A stretch of DNA of 64,000 nt from Novosphingobium endophyticum. Lineage in GTDB: Bacteria > Pseudomonadota > Alphaproteobacteria > Sphingomonadales > Sphingomonadaceae. Below are positions 35,138 to 43,170 of this stretch, one piece after another. The stretch lies in NCBI RefSeq assembly GCF_014640675.1, contig NZ_BMHK01000010.1, positions 62,001 through 126,000 on the forward strand, written 5' to 3'. How positions within the stretch are numbered: position 1 is the first letter of the stretch; each line of letters begins with the position of its first letter. Below the pieces are notes generated by a model, which was not told the origin of the DNA, searched no databases, and saw only the letters and a list, made by a program, of their open reading frames with translations. Made by a program: the position numbers and the translations under genes.

Positions 35138-35902
35138 TCATCCGTCCGGATATATCAGCGCTAACGCCTCGTAAGCGAGCCCGCCACCAAGCTCGTCGAT
35201 CATCCGTCGACGCAGTTCGCGGTTCAGAAGCATTCGCGTATACCTGAGCGTGGGCGACGGCAGTTTGGCGAGACGCGCGGCCAGCTCCCGCGCACGAGGC
35301 AAAAGGCCATCTTTTGCCAGCACCTCACCGACGATGCCTAGCCGTTTCGCCTCTTCGGCACCGATACGCTCTCCTGTAAGCAGGAAATAGCGGCCGCGAT
35401 TGGGGCCCAGCAGCATGGGCCACACAACCTGCACTCCATCGCCTGGCACAACCCCGTTCGGGACATGCGCGATGTCGGCGAACTCGGCATGCTCCGCGGC
35501 AAGCACAATGTCCGCCAGCACCGGCAGCTCGGCGTGGATCAGCGCCGGCCCATTCACTGCCGAGATGATCGGGACTGGAATAGCCAGAAAGTTCTCGAGC
35601 AGCGCCGTACCCTCTTCGTGAAGGCGTCGCCACGCGCTCGCTGCGTCTTTCTCCGGCTTAACCTCCACGCTGTCCATCGCCGCGACGAAACTGTCGCCCG
35701 TGCCCGTCAGTAGCAGGACCTTGACATCGCGATCGCGCGCGATGTCGAGAAATGCCGCGCCAAGCTCAGCATGGAGGCTCTTCTCCGATGTTCCCCATAG
35801 TGCCTCCCCGTCACGCGTATGCAGCGCCATTTCCAGTACGCCGTTGCCGCATTTCTCGAAGCGTATGCAGTGAAAGCGGCCAAGATAGTCGTCACTGGAC
35901 AT
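35138..35902 (-). CDS. Crotonase-fold hydrolase, 6-oxocamphor hydrolase-like (beta-diketone retro-Claisenase)
   Basis: A 254-residue crotonase-superfamily protein. It has the PNGVVPGDGVQVVWP and GPNRGRYFLLTG segments that I know from 6-oxocamphor hydrolase (OCH) of Rhodococcus. The four OCH catalytic residues reported in the literature (His122, His145, Asp154, Glu244) have counterparts here at His123, His146, Asp155 and Glu245, a constant offset of one. OCH cleaves a C-C bond of a cyclic 1,3-diketone with water and without CoA. The gene is last in the minus-strand run VOC-sulfotransferase-dehydrogenase-DUF1214-GMC-this gene. A plain enoyl-CoA hydratase is less likely. Confidence 0.78.
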   Translation of the reverse strand: MSSDDYLGRFHCIRFEKCGNGVLEMALHTRDGEALWGTSEKSLHAELGAAFLDIARDRDVKVLLLTGTGDSFVAAMDSVEVKPEKDAASAWRRLHEEGTALLENFLAIPVPIISAVNGPALIHAELPVLADIVLAAEHAEFADIAHVPNGVVPGDGVQVVWPMLLGPNRGRYFLLTGERIGAEEAKRLGIVGEVLAKDGLLPRARELAARLAKLPSPTLRYTRMLLNRELRRRMIDELGGGLAYEALALIYPDG

Positions 35903-35974
35903 AATTGACTTTCCTTCGTTGTGCGAGCGGTGCGAGACATGTCGCTTATGGCCAAGTTAGGAGGGCCCGACACC

Positions 35975-36006
35975 TAGAGTGCGTCTCGATTAGAGTGCGT
36001 CTCGAT
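35975..36006. repeat. Tandem 16-bp duplication at the 3' end of the GMC oxidoreductase gene
   Basis: TAGAGTGCGTCTCGAT occurs twice in direct succession (35975-35990 and 35991-36006). The second copy codes the last residues of the GMC protein (DRDAL), and the stop codon spans the junction of the two copies. It looks like a recent slippage or replication duplication. Confidence 0.85.
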
Positions 36007-37597
36007 CTTCGCGGATAAGGTCGGCTCCCCGCTCCGCAACGGCGTACGTTGCTGCCTGTGTGTTACCCGAGACCAGTCGTGGCATGACGGACGCATCCAC
36101 CACCCTGAGGCCGCGGATCCCGCGCACCTGCAGGCGTTCGTTCACGACGGATCGGTCGTCGCTGCCAATTCGGCAGGTGCCTACAGGATGATAGCCGCTG
36201 CTGGCTGTCTCGCGGAGATAGGCGACCCATTCGTCCTCATTGAGCGGCAAACTTGGCGGGTTGATCCGCCCGTTGAAATGGTCGCGAAGGCCAGGCGCGC
36301 GAAACATCGCCTCGGACATCTTTACCGCGTCGATTGCCGCCACGATGTCCCGCTCATCATCGAACAGCGGGTGCGCGATGTTGGGACGGGTGTAGGGGTC
36401 TCTTGTCTCCAGGTGGATCACACCGCGGCTATGCGGACGAGCGACGTTCGACCCGATGGTCACGCCCGACCGCTTGTGCGGTGTAATGCCCTTCGGCCCG
36501 TGATCCACGGCGATGGGGATGAAGCTGAAGATGATGTCGGCCCGTCCGTCCGACAGGCTCGATCGTCCATACGCCATCGCGTGGACCGCGATCGAGGCGA
36601 GCGGCCCCTTGCCGGTAAGCAGCCACCGCAACCCGGCAGAGGCGAGCGAGACCGGCCCGGTCATGTTATTATAGGTGGGCACATCGACCTCGTGACATAC
36701 AGCGAGTGCGGTGTGCTCCTGGAGGTTGGCGCCTACGCCCGGCAGGTCTGCGACAACATCGATCCCGTATGGGCGGAGATGGTCGGCTGGCCCGATGCCC
36801 GATCGCATGAGGATTGGCGGGGAGGCCAAGGTTCCCGCAGACAGAATGATCTCCCGGCCCGCGCTGACCCGTTCCCGGCCGTTTGGCCCGCACGTTTCGA
36901 CGCCCCTCGCACGAGTGCCGTCCATCAGGATCCGGTCGACCAGGACGCCGGTCCGAACTGTGAGATTTCGTCGGCGACGCACCGGCGCCAGATAGGCCGT
37001 TCGCGCGCTGACGCGAACTCCGTTGCGCGTGGTCGACAGGTTGAGGAAACTGCCGAACATTTCGCCTGCACAATAATCATCCAGCTTGCTCATTCCCAAC
37101 GCGCCGCACGAGCGGATAAACGCATGTGCAAGGGGATGAACCTCCGTGCTCGGCGATACGGTGAGCGGACCGCCGCGCGCGTGACTGGGCAGATCGGGCC
37201 CGGTATAATTCTCGCTTTTCAGGAAATATGGGTGAAGGGCGGCCCAATCCCAACCTTCAGCGCCATCGCCGGCCCAGTCGTCGAAGTCGGACTTCAATCC
37301 GCGCAAGTACACCATACCGTTGATGCTGCTGGAGCCGCCGAGGAGCTTGCCGCCGCTCCAGGTCTTTACCTGGTCGTTGATGGTGGGATCGGGGGCTACC
37401 GGAAATATCCAGTCAAACCGGGGATTGCCGATCAGCATGAAGCTGGATGCCGGCACGCGATTGAGAAACCCCTCGCCCTTGTGCCCGCCCTCGATCAGAA
37501 GGACCGAACTGCGCCCGTCCTCGCTCAGGCGATTGGCGAGTACGCAACCAGCGGTCCCTCCCCCGATGATCACATAATCGAAGGTTGTCTGGGCCAT
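35990..37597 (-). CDS. GMC-family FAD-dependent alcohol oxidoreductase
   Basis: A 535-residue flavoprotein of the choline dehydrogenase/alcohol oxidase type. GGGTAG at residues 12-17 starts the FAD-binding fold. GGKLLGGSSSINGMVYLRG is GMC signature 1 and GTLASPPILMRSGIG is signature 2. The C-terminal GYHPVGTCRIG and SGNTQAATYAVAE carry the active-site His and Asn. These enzymes oxidise alcohols to aldehydes or ketones with the FAD passing electrons to oxygen or a carrier. It sits between DUF1214 and OCH-like genes, where it could make the ketone that the latter cleaves. The gene ends in a 16-bp tandem duplication. Confidence 0.9.
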   Translation of the reverse strand: MAQTTFDYVIIGGGTAGCVLANRLSEDGRSSVLLIEGGHKGEGFLNRVPASSFMLIGNPRFDWIFPVAPDPTINDQVKTWSGGKLLGGSSSINGMVYLRGLKSDFDDWAGDGAEGWDWAALHPYFLKSENYTGPDLPSHARGGPLTVSPSTEVHPLAHAFIRSCGALGMSKLDDYCAGEMFGSFLNLSTTRNGVRVSARTAYLAPVRRRRNLTVRTGVLVDRILMDGTRARGVETCGPNGRERVSAGREIILSAGTLASPPILMRSGIGPADHLRPYGIDVVADLPGVGANLQEHTALAVCHEVDVPTYNNMTGPVSLASAGLRWLLTGKGPLASIAVHAMAYGRSSLSDGRADIIFSFIPIAVDHGPKGITPHKRSGVTIGSNVARPHSRGVIHLETRDPYTRPNIAHPLFDDERDIVAAIDAVKMSEAMFRAPGLRDHFNGRINPPSLPLNEDEWVAYLRETASSGYHPVGTCRIGSDDRSVVNERLQVRGIRGLRVVDASVMPRLVSGNTQAATYAVAERGADLIREDRDAL

Positions 37598-37692
37598 CGC
37601 TCGCGTGCCTTCTTTCTGTTCCCGGATAAACTTGCCCGGCGCCCGGAAAACGGCGCTGGCTGGCAGGAACGGCGGTCAAAATGAGGATTCGA

Positions 37693-38895
37693 TTACCAGT
37701 GACGCCGCATCTGCGCCGCGCGGCGGCGCGCCGAGATCACTCCAGCGCGATCTTCTCGCGCCATGACGGGGGTATCTTTGGGCAGGAAGTCGCGCACGGC
37801 TGCCAGCGGAACTTTGGTTAGCGAAGGCAGCGGCCCTTCCCCGCAGCCAAACCAGCGTCCGATCAGGGTTCCATGCGAGAAGCCAGCGGTGTCGAGCCAG
37901 TTGGGCACCCCCGGATCCACTGCCGAGATCACCGCGCGAAACAGTCCATCCTCGTCGAGCCGCGCCTGACTCCCGTTGAGGCTGCTCTGCCGGTTCACAT
38001 AATCGACCGCATTGAACAGCGGGTCGTTAAGTTGCACATTCCAGTACCGGATCGGATCGGGCAACGCCGTTTCGAGAATCAGCGCCTCGTCGGCACCAAG
38101 TTCGAAAATGCCGCTCCAGTAATGCTGTGGGACGGCCGCCGCCGCGAGCTTCGGATCGAGACCACCGAGCTCGGCAAAAGCGGTGAACTCAAGGGTATTG
38201 ATCATACCCCGATCGCGCAGCCCCTGCTGATAGTCCATCCACGTCCTGGCATAACGTTCGACGTAGCGTGCGGTGGCACCAAGCCGCTCTGCGATCTCGG
38301 CCCTGGTTGCCACGGGCTTCTCGACCGGGCTGTCAAGGCACTCGATCGCAAGACGTCCATCGCGCTCCTTCGCCCAATCATAGAACCGGAAGCGCGCCTG
38401 GATCGTCGTCGCCCGAGGATCGAGATAGAGCCAATTGCCCACATGGCCTAGCGGCCGTTCCTGGCTGAGGAGCAACTCGAAGCTGCCATCCGCTTCCAGC
38501 TCGAGCGTGTCCACGTCGCAGAAGTTGAGCATCGGATGGGGCGGTTCGGCGGTACCGACCAGACCCTCCTTGATGCCCAAAGTGACCACCCGCGCCGTGC
38601 CGCGTTCCCCGACAATCCGGTAAGTCAGGTCACCGCGCAGCGGCGCGCGCAAGTAGATGTCGTCGGGATTGGGCTGGACGATGAAGGCCAGACTTGGCAA
38701 TGGAATCCAATCCGGGTGCTCTGGCGTCGCGAGGAAGTAGATGAAATAGGCGGTGGCGATGTTGGTCAGAAGCTGCTGGCTAAGTTCCGCTTCCATCTGA
38801 GGATCAGACGGCCGGGATGTCAGCCGGATGAGCTCGGCGGCGGCCTTCAACATATCCAGGAAATCCGCCCAATCGGACGGTTGCCGCTGTGTCAT
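37693..38895 (-). CDS. DUF1214 domain protein
   Basis: A 400-residue soluble protein. The C-terminal half has the DUF1214 features RYWNVQLNDPLFNAVDYVNR, SLNGSQARLDEDG and SAVDPGVPNWLDTAGF. The first 100 residues include NPDDIYLRAPL. DUF1214 proteins are common in sphingomonad and mycobacterial degradation clusters but have no proven reaction. The ATG overlaps the stop of the upstream zinc dehydrogenase (ATGA), so it is translationally coupled. A longer upstream frame exists but lies over the dehydrogenase gene. Confidence 0.85.
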   Translation of the reverse strand: MTQRQPSDWADFLDMLKAAAELIRLTSRPSDPQMEAELSQQLLTNIATAYFIYFLATPEHPDWIPLPSLAFIVQPNPDDIYLRAPLRGDLTYRIVGERGTARVVTLGIKEGLVGTAEPPHPMLNFCDVDTLELEADGSFELLLSQERPLGHVGNWLYLDPRATTIQARFRFYDWAKERDGRLAIECLDSPVEKPVATRAEIAERLGATARYVERYARTWMDYQQGLRDRGMINTLEFTAFAELGGLDPKLAAAAVPQHYWSGIFELGADEALILETALPDPIRYWNVQLNDPLFNAVDYVNRQSSLNGSQARLDEDGLFRAVISAVDPGVPNWLDTAGFSHGTLIGRWFGCGEGPLPSLTKVPLAAVRDFLPKDTPVMAREDRAGVISARRRAAQMRRHW

Positions 38896-39923
38896 CTTGC
38901 TTCTCCGCGTTCGAGCCACGGGTCCAGCATGAACTTCAGGTGGCTGTTTTTTGTGCGCAACTGCTCGAACACCGTGGGAAACTCGTCGAACGAGACAGGC
39001 GGCGCGAAAAGGTTCTGAAAATCGATCGATTCCCGCCCGAAGGTGTCGAGGCAGTGCGTAAACTGCTGACGCGTATAGGTATTCACGAAATGAAACTCCG
39101 TCTCTTTCAACAGAGCGGTAGCTGGAACGAAGCTGTCGTGGTCGGTGCAGAAGCCAAGAACGACCACTCGGCCGCCCGGCTTTGCCCAGTGCACGCTTCG
39201 ATCGATCATCCCGCGCGCGCCCGAACATTCCATGACGATGTCGGGCGGGCCTCCCAGTGCCTCAATGAGTTCTCCGTCAAACTGGTCGTTCGAACGGATA
39301 AAATGCGTCGCGCCGAGCATTTGCGCAAAGGATGCTGCACGGTCCGTACGAGCCGTCGCCACGATCTTTCCCGCGCCCATACGCCGGGCCCAGAAGATCG
39401 CGGCAAGACCAATCGCGCCCACGCCGACAACCAACACCGTTGCCCCGGGCACGATACCCGCGCGCGACGCGCCGCGCAGACCGCAACTGAACGGTTCGGT
39501 CAGCGCAGCGTCCGCAAGACTGACATCCACCGGCAATCGCACCGTCGATCGCTGGTTGACGAGAACATATTGCGCAAAGCCGCGTGAAGCCGACTGCTTT
39601 TCGGGACCTGTGCATCGCATGGGATCACCTGCGATACAGGGACCGCACTGTCCGCATCCCCGCACGGGCAGGGACGTCACCAGATCGCCAACCTTGAGTG
39701 TCGTGACCCCCGATCCGAGTGCTACGACTTCGCCGGCATATTCGTGGCCGATGATCATTCCGGCCGAATAACTGCCTTCATGGCCGCCGGTCATGTGAAG
39801 ATCAGTCCCGCAGATCCCGCAACGTGCGACCTTAAGCACTGCTTCACTGGAGCCGGGCGTCGGATCTGGGCACTCCTCGACCGACAGGGGCATTCCCGGA
39901 GCCCGGAATACGACCGCCTTCAT
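38892..39923 (-). CDS. Zinc-dependent medium-chain alcohol dehydrogenase
   Basis: A 343-residue MDR-family enzyme. Catalytic zinc ligands are Cys38 (in CGICGTDLH) and His60-Glu61 (GHEYAGEV). The structural zinc has Cys90, 93, 96 and 104 (GCGQCGPCIAGDPMRC). The NAD(P) loop is GVGAIG. It oxidises a secondary or primary alcohol reversibly. It overlaps both the upstream sulfotransferase (ATGA) and downstream DUF1214 genes by four bases. The start 39923 follows from that overlap and from the conserved MKAVVF beginning. Confidence 0.92.
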   Translation of the reverse strand: MKAVVFRAPGMPLSVEECPDPTPGSSEAVLKVARCGICGTDLHMTGGHEGSYSAGMIIGHEYAGEVVALGSGVTTLKVGDLVTSLPVRGCGQCGPCIAGDPMRCTGPEKQSASRGFAQYVLVNQRSTVRLPVDVSLADAALTEPFSCGLRGASRAGIVPGATVLVVGVGAIGLAAIFWARRMGAGKIVATARTDRAASFAQMLGATHFIRSNDQFDGELIEALGGPPDIVMECSGARGMIDRSVHWAKPGGRVVVLGFCTDHDSFVPATALLKETEFHFVNTYTRQQFTHCLDTFGRESIDFQNLFAPPVSFDEFPTVFEQLRTKNSHLKFMLDPWLERGEAR

Positions 39924-41128
39924 CGTCCGCCCTCGCCGTCCTGCCGGTCGAAGCCATAATGAGCCCGGTAGGTCGCAAACCGCTGCGCTAATGCCTCTTG
40001 TGTGACGCCAACGGCTTCGGCGCTGTAGCGATGCTTTCCATGCTTGCCGACAGGATGCTGCGCCCACCAGGTGTGCATCGCCTGTTTCGTCTGCGCGGAC
40101 AGTTCCATCCCGGCGAAGCTGTAGATCCGCTGGACGATCTCGAGCGGCGCGGCGATCATGTCGTGCTCCATGACCTCGATGACGCGATCACGGTGCCGCG
40201 CGGCGATATCGACCGCATCGGTGAGAGCCTTGCTCCACAATCCGATCTCCCGCTCCACAAGCGCGGGGAGATTGACTTGCTCGCCATCGAACTGGCGGTG
40301 GAGCTTGGAAAGCAGGCTGAAGGTCGACGGCATCGATTTGAGCGGATCGCGGTGGATGTGGACGACCATCGCGTCGGGGAAATGATCGAGCAGCATATCG
40401 AGGTCGAGGACATGGCTCGGATTCTTGAGCAACCACCTTTTATGGCTCTCGTTGGCCCCGATCAGCCGAAGATTGCGTTCGAGCGTCGCGAAGAGCGGAC
40501 GGGCGTCCTGTTCAACGAACCATCGATCATAGCTCGGAACATAGGCGGTCGAACCGAAAGCGTTCGATACGAACGTCTGGGCCGTTATCCCAAGGCATTC
40601 GTCGACTTCGTTCGGCTGGGTGTAGTGGATGAACTTGAGTTCCGGCGTCGCGGCCAGACGACTCTCGAACCTCGCGACCGCTTGGCGATAATGCGGATTG
40701 TCGGCCCATTCACGCTTGGGGGGCCGCGGCATCGGCGTTTTGATAAGCCATGATTCGAGGCCTTGAAAGCGCTCGTCGCAGGCGAGGAGCTTATGCAGCG
40801 CGGTCGTCCCCGATCGCGGACATCCGACGACAAACACGGGAGCGACGACGCCGGCATCTGCGCTGCCGGCATATCGCTTCAGCCCGTCTTCGACGAAGAG
40901 GCGTGCGATCAGCGGCGCAAGCGCGAGCGCAAGACAAGCTTCTTTTCGGGCCGGGTCGCGCTCAAGATCCTCGTCGAACGAGCGGAGCAGCTTGGCCAGC
41001 CCCGTGCGATATGCCGGATCGCCGAAATCCTCCAGCCCGGTGGCCTCAACCGCCTTGGCGTGCAAATTGTCTTCACTGGATGCGAAGAACCCATCGGCCT
41101 GCGCGGTCTGCTCATCCCCCGTGATCAC
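39920..41128 (-). CDS. Sulfotransferase-family protein
   Basis: A 402-residue protein of the large bacterial sulfotransferase group. The PAPS 5'-phosphosulfate loop is CPRSGTTALHK at residues 103-113. The 3'-phosphate region is VVHIHRDPLKSMPSTFSL. It would sulfate or bind a hydroxylated substrate or intermediate using PAPS, yet many members in degradation clusters have no shown activity. The start is GTG at 41128: it overlaps the VOC stop (GTGA) and GGAG lies seven bases upstream. The gene is second in the operon after VOC. Confidence 0.88.
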   Translation of the reverse strand: MITGDEQTAQADGFFASSEDNLHAKAVEATGLEDFGDPAYRTGLAKLLRSFDEDLERDPARKEACLALALAPLIARLFVEDGLKRYAGSADAGVVAPVFVVGCPRSGTTALHKLLACDERFQGLESWLIKTPMPRPPKREWADNPHYRQAVARFESRLAATPELKFIHYTQPNEVDECLGITAQTFVSNAFGSTAYVPSYDRWFVEQDARPLFATLERNLRLIGANESHKRWLLKNPSHVLDLDMLLDHFPDAMVVHIHRDPLKSMPSTFSLLSKLHRQFDGEQVNLPALVEREIGLWSKALTDAVDIAARHRDRVIEVMEHDMIAAPLEIVQRIYSFAGMELSAQTKQAMHTWWAQHPVGKHGKHRYSAEAVGVTQEALAQRFATYRAHYGFDRQDGEGGR

Positions 41129-41649
41129 GCTTGTTCTCCTTGCGGGGTCCGGACCGGGTCTTCGCCCTGCCAATTGGCTGCAGCTTCCTTATAGATCGAG
41201 TCTCTCCGCGTGCTCTCCGACCTGACCGGCAGCAGCTCCACCAGGCCAGAACCACCGCCTGGTTCGAAGGCCAGATAGGCATAATCCCCCCCAGCAACGT
41301 TAAGCTCATAATGCACCCGCATGCCTCGGCGAACGAGGCGATCGGTTTCCCCGCGAACGTCCTGCGTCTGGAAGGCGAGGTGGTGGAGGTACTGTGCTTC
41401 GCCCCGAGGGGGAGCAGGATAAGGTGACCCATCACCGCCAACCACCTGGATAAGCTCAATTTGCATATCGTCGGAAAAGCCAAGCGCGATCCGGGCGGTA
41501 AAGTTGACGGGAGATCCGTCCATCGACCCGCCCAGCGCGAGCGTGCGCAGGAAGAAAGGCCCGACGCCGCACGCCGTCCAGCGATCCAGTGCCGCATTCA
41601 TATCCGCGACTACGAAGCCAGTCTGATAGACCTGCCCAAGACCGAACAT
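41125..41649 (-). CDS. VOC (glyoxalase/bleomycin resistance/dioxygenase) superfamily protein
   Basis: A 174-residue protein with the paired beta-alpha-beta-beta-beta layout of the VOC fold: QVYQTGFVVADMNAALDRW at the start and QYLHHLAFQTQDVRGETDRL in the second half. The His of LHHLAF and the Glu of LVELLPV could bind a metal. Such proteins act as isomerases, epimerases (for example methylmalonyl-CoA epimerase), glyoxalases or dioxygenases; the type is not decided by sequence here. It is first in the minus-strand operon. A strong AAGGAGAG precedes the ATG at 41649. Confidence 0.85.
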   Translation of the reverse strand: MFGLGQVYQTGFVVADMNAALDRWTACGVGPFFLRTLALGGSMDGSPVNFTARIALGFSDDMQIELIQVVGGDGSPYPAPPRGEAQYLHHLAFQTQDVRGETDRLVRRGMRVHYELNVAGGDYAYLAFEPGGGSGLVELLPVRSESTRRDSIYKEAAANWQGEDPVRTPQGEQA

Positions 41650-41746
41650 CCCGCTCTCCTTTTCCGTGCTGTCCCGGCTACCGGGGCGGCACAGCGCGCT
41701 CTTGCCAGTTGCAATACGCACGCATATTTTCTAAACCATGCATACC

Positions 41747-41773
41747 ATTTCTGTATGATGCAACACCTTTTCA
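41747..41773. promoter_or_regulatory. Putative operator/promoter in the VOC / SnoaL divergent region
   Basis: The block from ATTTCTGTATGATG through CAACACCTTTTCA closely matches the block at 47011-47036 in the next divergent region (about 22 of 27 positions by eye). It includes GATGCAACAC, the complement of the TGTTGCAT element seen near 47080 and 63205. A CATAC/GTATG inverted repeat (41741-41745, 41753-41757) overlaps it. Confidence 0.5.
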
Positions 41774-41867
41774 GGCCCCATCATTGCCGGCTACACACGC
41801 GTCAGGACATTCAGCCGATCGATGGTGAAATGCATGCAACGCCGAAATCGACGAAAGGACGAGGAAA

Positions 41868-42428
41868 ATGAGCGAAGACGTCGTCGCTATGGTTCGCGAA
41901 CTCTATGACCGCCAAAGTATCCATGACAAACTCATCGCCTATTGCAGAGGCGTGGACCGGCTCGACCGAGAACTTCTTCTGTCGACATATCATAACGACG
42001 GAATCGATGACCACGGCCTCTTCGTTGGAACGCCCGAAGAGTTTGCCGATTGGGTGTTTGCCTATCATTCGACCAACCAGACCGCGACGCAGCATATCAT
42101 CACCAACCATTTCTGCGAGCTTGATGGCGATACGGCGCATACCGAGACATATTGGATGTCGGCTGCGATGAACGTTTCAGGCACACCGCTGACGCTGCGC
42201 GGTGGCCGGTATGTCGACCGGTTCGAACGGCGCGATGGCAAATGGGCAATAGCGCTGCGAAAATGCCTCATCGAATGGCATGGCCGGCCAGGCGAGCTCG
42301 CCCTGCCCGAAGCTGCGCGAAAGGCCCAGAACAGCGGCGCGGCGCCGCGCCGGGACCGGACCGACCCATCTTATGACCGTCCGCTGACCGCCGATCTGTC
42401 ACGCATGGGTTTGCGAGCGCTGGGCTGA
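41868..42428 (+). CDS. SnoaL/NTF2-like domain protein
   Basis: A 186-residue protein with an NTF2-like cone fold. It begins MSEDVVAMVRELYDRQSIHDKLIAYCRGVDRLDRELL, the usual helix pair of the SnoaL-like group, followed by an acidic His-Asp segment (NDGIDDHG). The middle has TQHIITNHFCELDGDTAHTETYW. Members act as cyclases, dehydratases or isomerases, and several sit in steroid and aromatic pathways. An Arg-rich C-terminal tail is extra. It is the only plus-strand gene of its unit, facing the VOC operon. AGGAAA precedes the ATG. Confidence 0.82.
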   Translation: MSEDVVAMVRELYDRQSIHDKLIAYCRGVDRLDRELLLSTYHNDGIDDHGLFVGTPEEFADWVFAYHSTNQTATQHIITNHFCELDGDTAHTETYWMSAAMNVSGTPLTLRGGRYVDRFERRDGKWAIALRKCLIEWHGRPGELALPEAARKAQNSGAAPRRDRTDPSYDRPLTADLSRMGLRALG

Positions 42429-42444
42429 ATGCCACCGCTTGGGG

Positions 42445-42464
42445 CTCGGCGTTCGCGCCGAGCG
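42445..42464. terminator. Perfect UUCG-tetraloop hairpin between convergent genes
   Basis: GCTCGGCG-TTCG-CGCCGAGC gives an eight-base-pair stem closed by TTCG, an unusually stable loop. It lies 16 bases past the SnoaL stop and 61 bases past the CoA-transferase B stop on the other strand, so it may serve as transcript end or RNA stabiliser for one or both. There is no T run. Confidence 0.55.
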
Positions 42465-42525
42465 GCTCTACGCGCAAGTCGTGACGCTACCGCTCGACTA
42501 CGCGGGTTTGCGGCTGGCCTCCTCT

Positions 42526-43170
42526 TCAACGCGTGTCGTTGAAATCCGCTTCGGTAACTGCTCGTAGTTCGTCAATCGAAACCCCTGGAGCCAACCTGGT
42601 CAGGCAGAACGGCGACTGCCTGTTTTCCCGGCGAAAGATCGCGCGATCAGTCACGAGCATGTCGACCACGTTCGTTCCCGTGAGGGGCAGCGAGCAAGCC
42701 TTGCGGAACTTCGGTTGTCCCACCTTGTCGACGTGATCCATCAGGACGATGATCCGACGCACACCGGCAACCAGATCCATCGCACCGCCCGGGCCCTTGA
42801 CCATCTTTCCGGGCACCATCCAATTGGCGAGGTCACCATTCTCGGCAACTTCCATCGCGCCCAGGATCGACGCATCTATATGCCCGCCACGGATCATGCC
42901 GAAGCTGTCGGCCGACGAAACATAGCTGGTCCGATCGAGCTCCGTGATCGTCTGTTTGCCAGCGTTGATGATGTCGGGGTCGACATCGGCCTCGGCTGGG
43001 AACGGGCCAAGCCCAAGCATGCCGTTCTCGGATTGAAGCGTCACGTCGATTGCCGGATCGATTTGATTGGCGACGAGCGTCGGGATACCGATGCCCAGGT
43101 TCACATAAAAGCCGTCGGCAAGCTCGCGCGCGGCAATCGCCGCCATCTGGTCCCTGGTCCAGCCCATCAT
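42526..43170 (-). CDS. 3-oxoacid CoA-transferase, subunit B
   Basis: A 214-residue beta subunit of a family I CoA-transferase. FYVNLGIGIPTLV and SENGMLGLGP are family hallmarks; Glu48 in SENG is the expected thioester-forming glutamate. It moves CoA from succinyl-CoA or acetyl-CoA to a 3-oxo acid. The ATG at 43170 overlaps the subunit A stop (ATGA). A plain acetoacetate role (ScoB) or a beta-ketoadipate-like role (PcaJ) cannot be separated by eye. It is last in the operon that begins with the lipoyl protein at 46933. Confidence 0.93.
   Translation of the reverse strand: MMGWTRDQMAAIAARELADGFYVNLGIGIPTLVANQIDPAIDVTLQSENGMLGLGPFPAEADVDPDIINAGKQTITELDRTSYVSSADSFGMIRGGHIDASILGAMEVAENGDLANWMVPGKMVKGPGGAMDLVAGVRRIIVLMDHVDKVGQPKFRKACSLPLTGTNVVDMLVTDRAIFRRENRQSPFCLTRLAPGVSIDELRAVTEADFNDTR

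Noticed and set aside
36188..37684. Long open frame antisense to the GMC oxidoreductase
   Set aside because: Shadow frame; sense-strand GMC signatures are complete.
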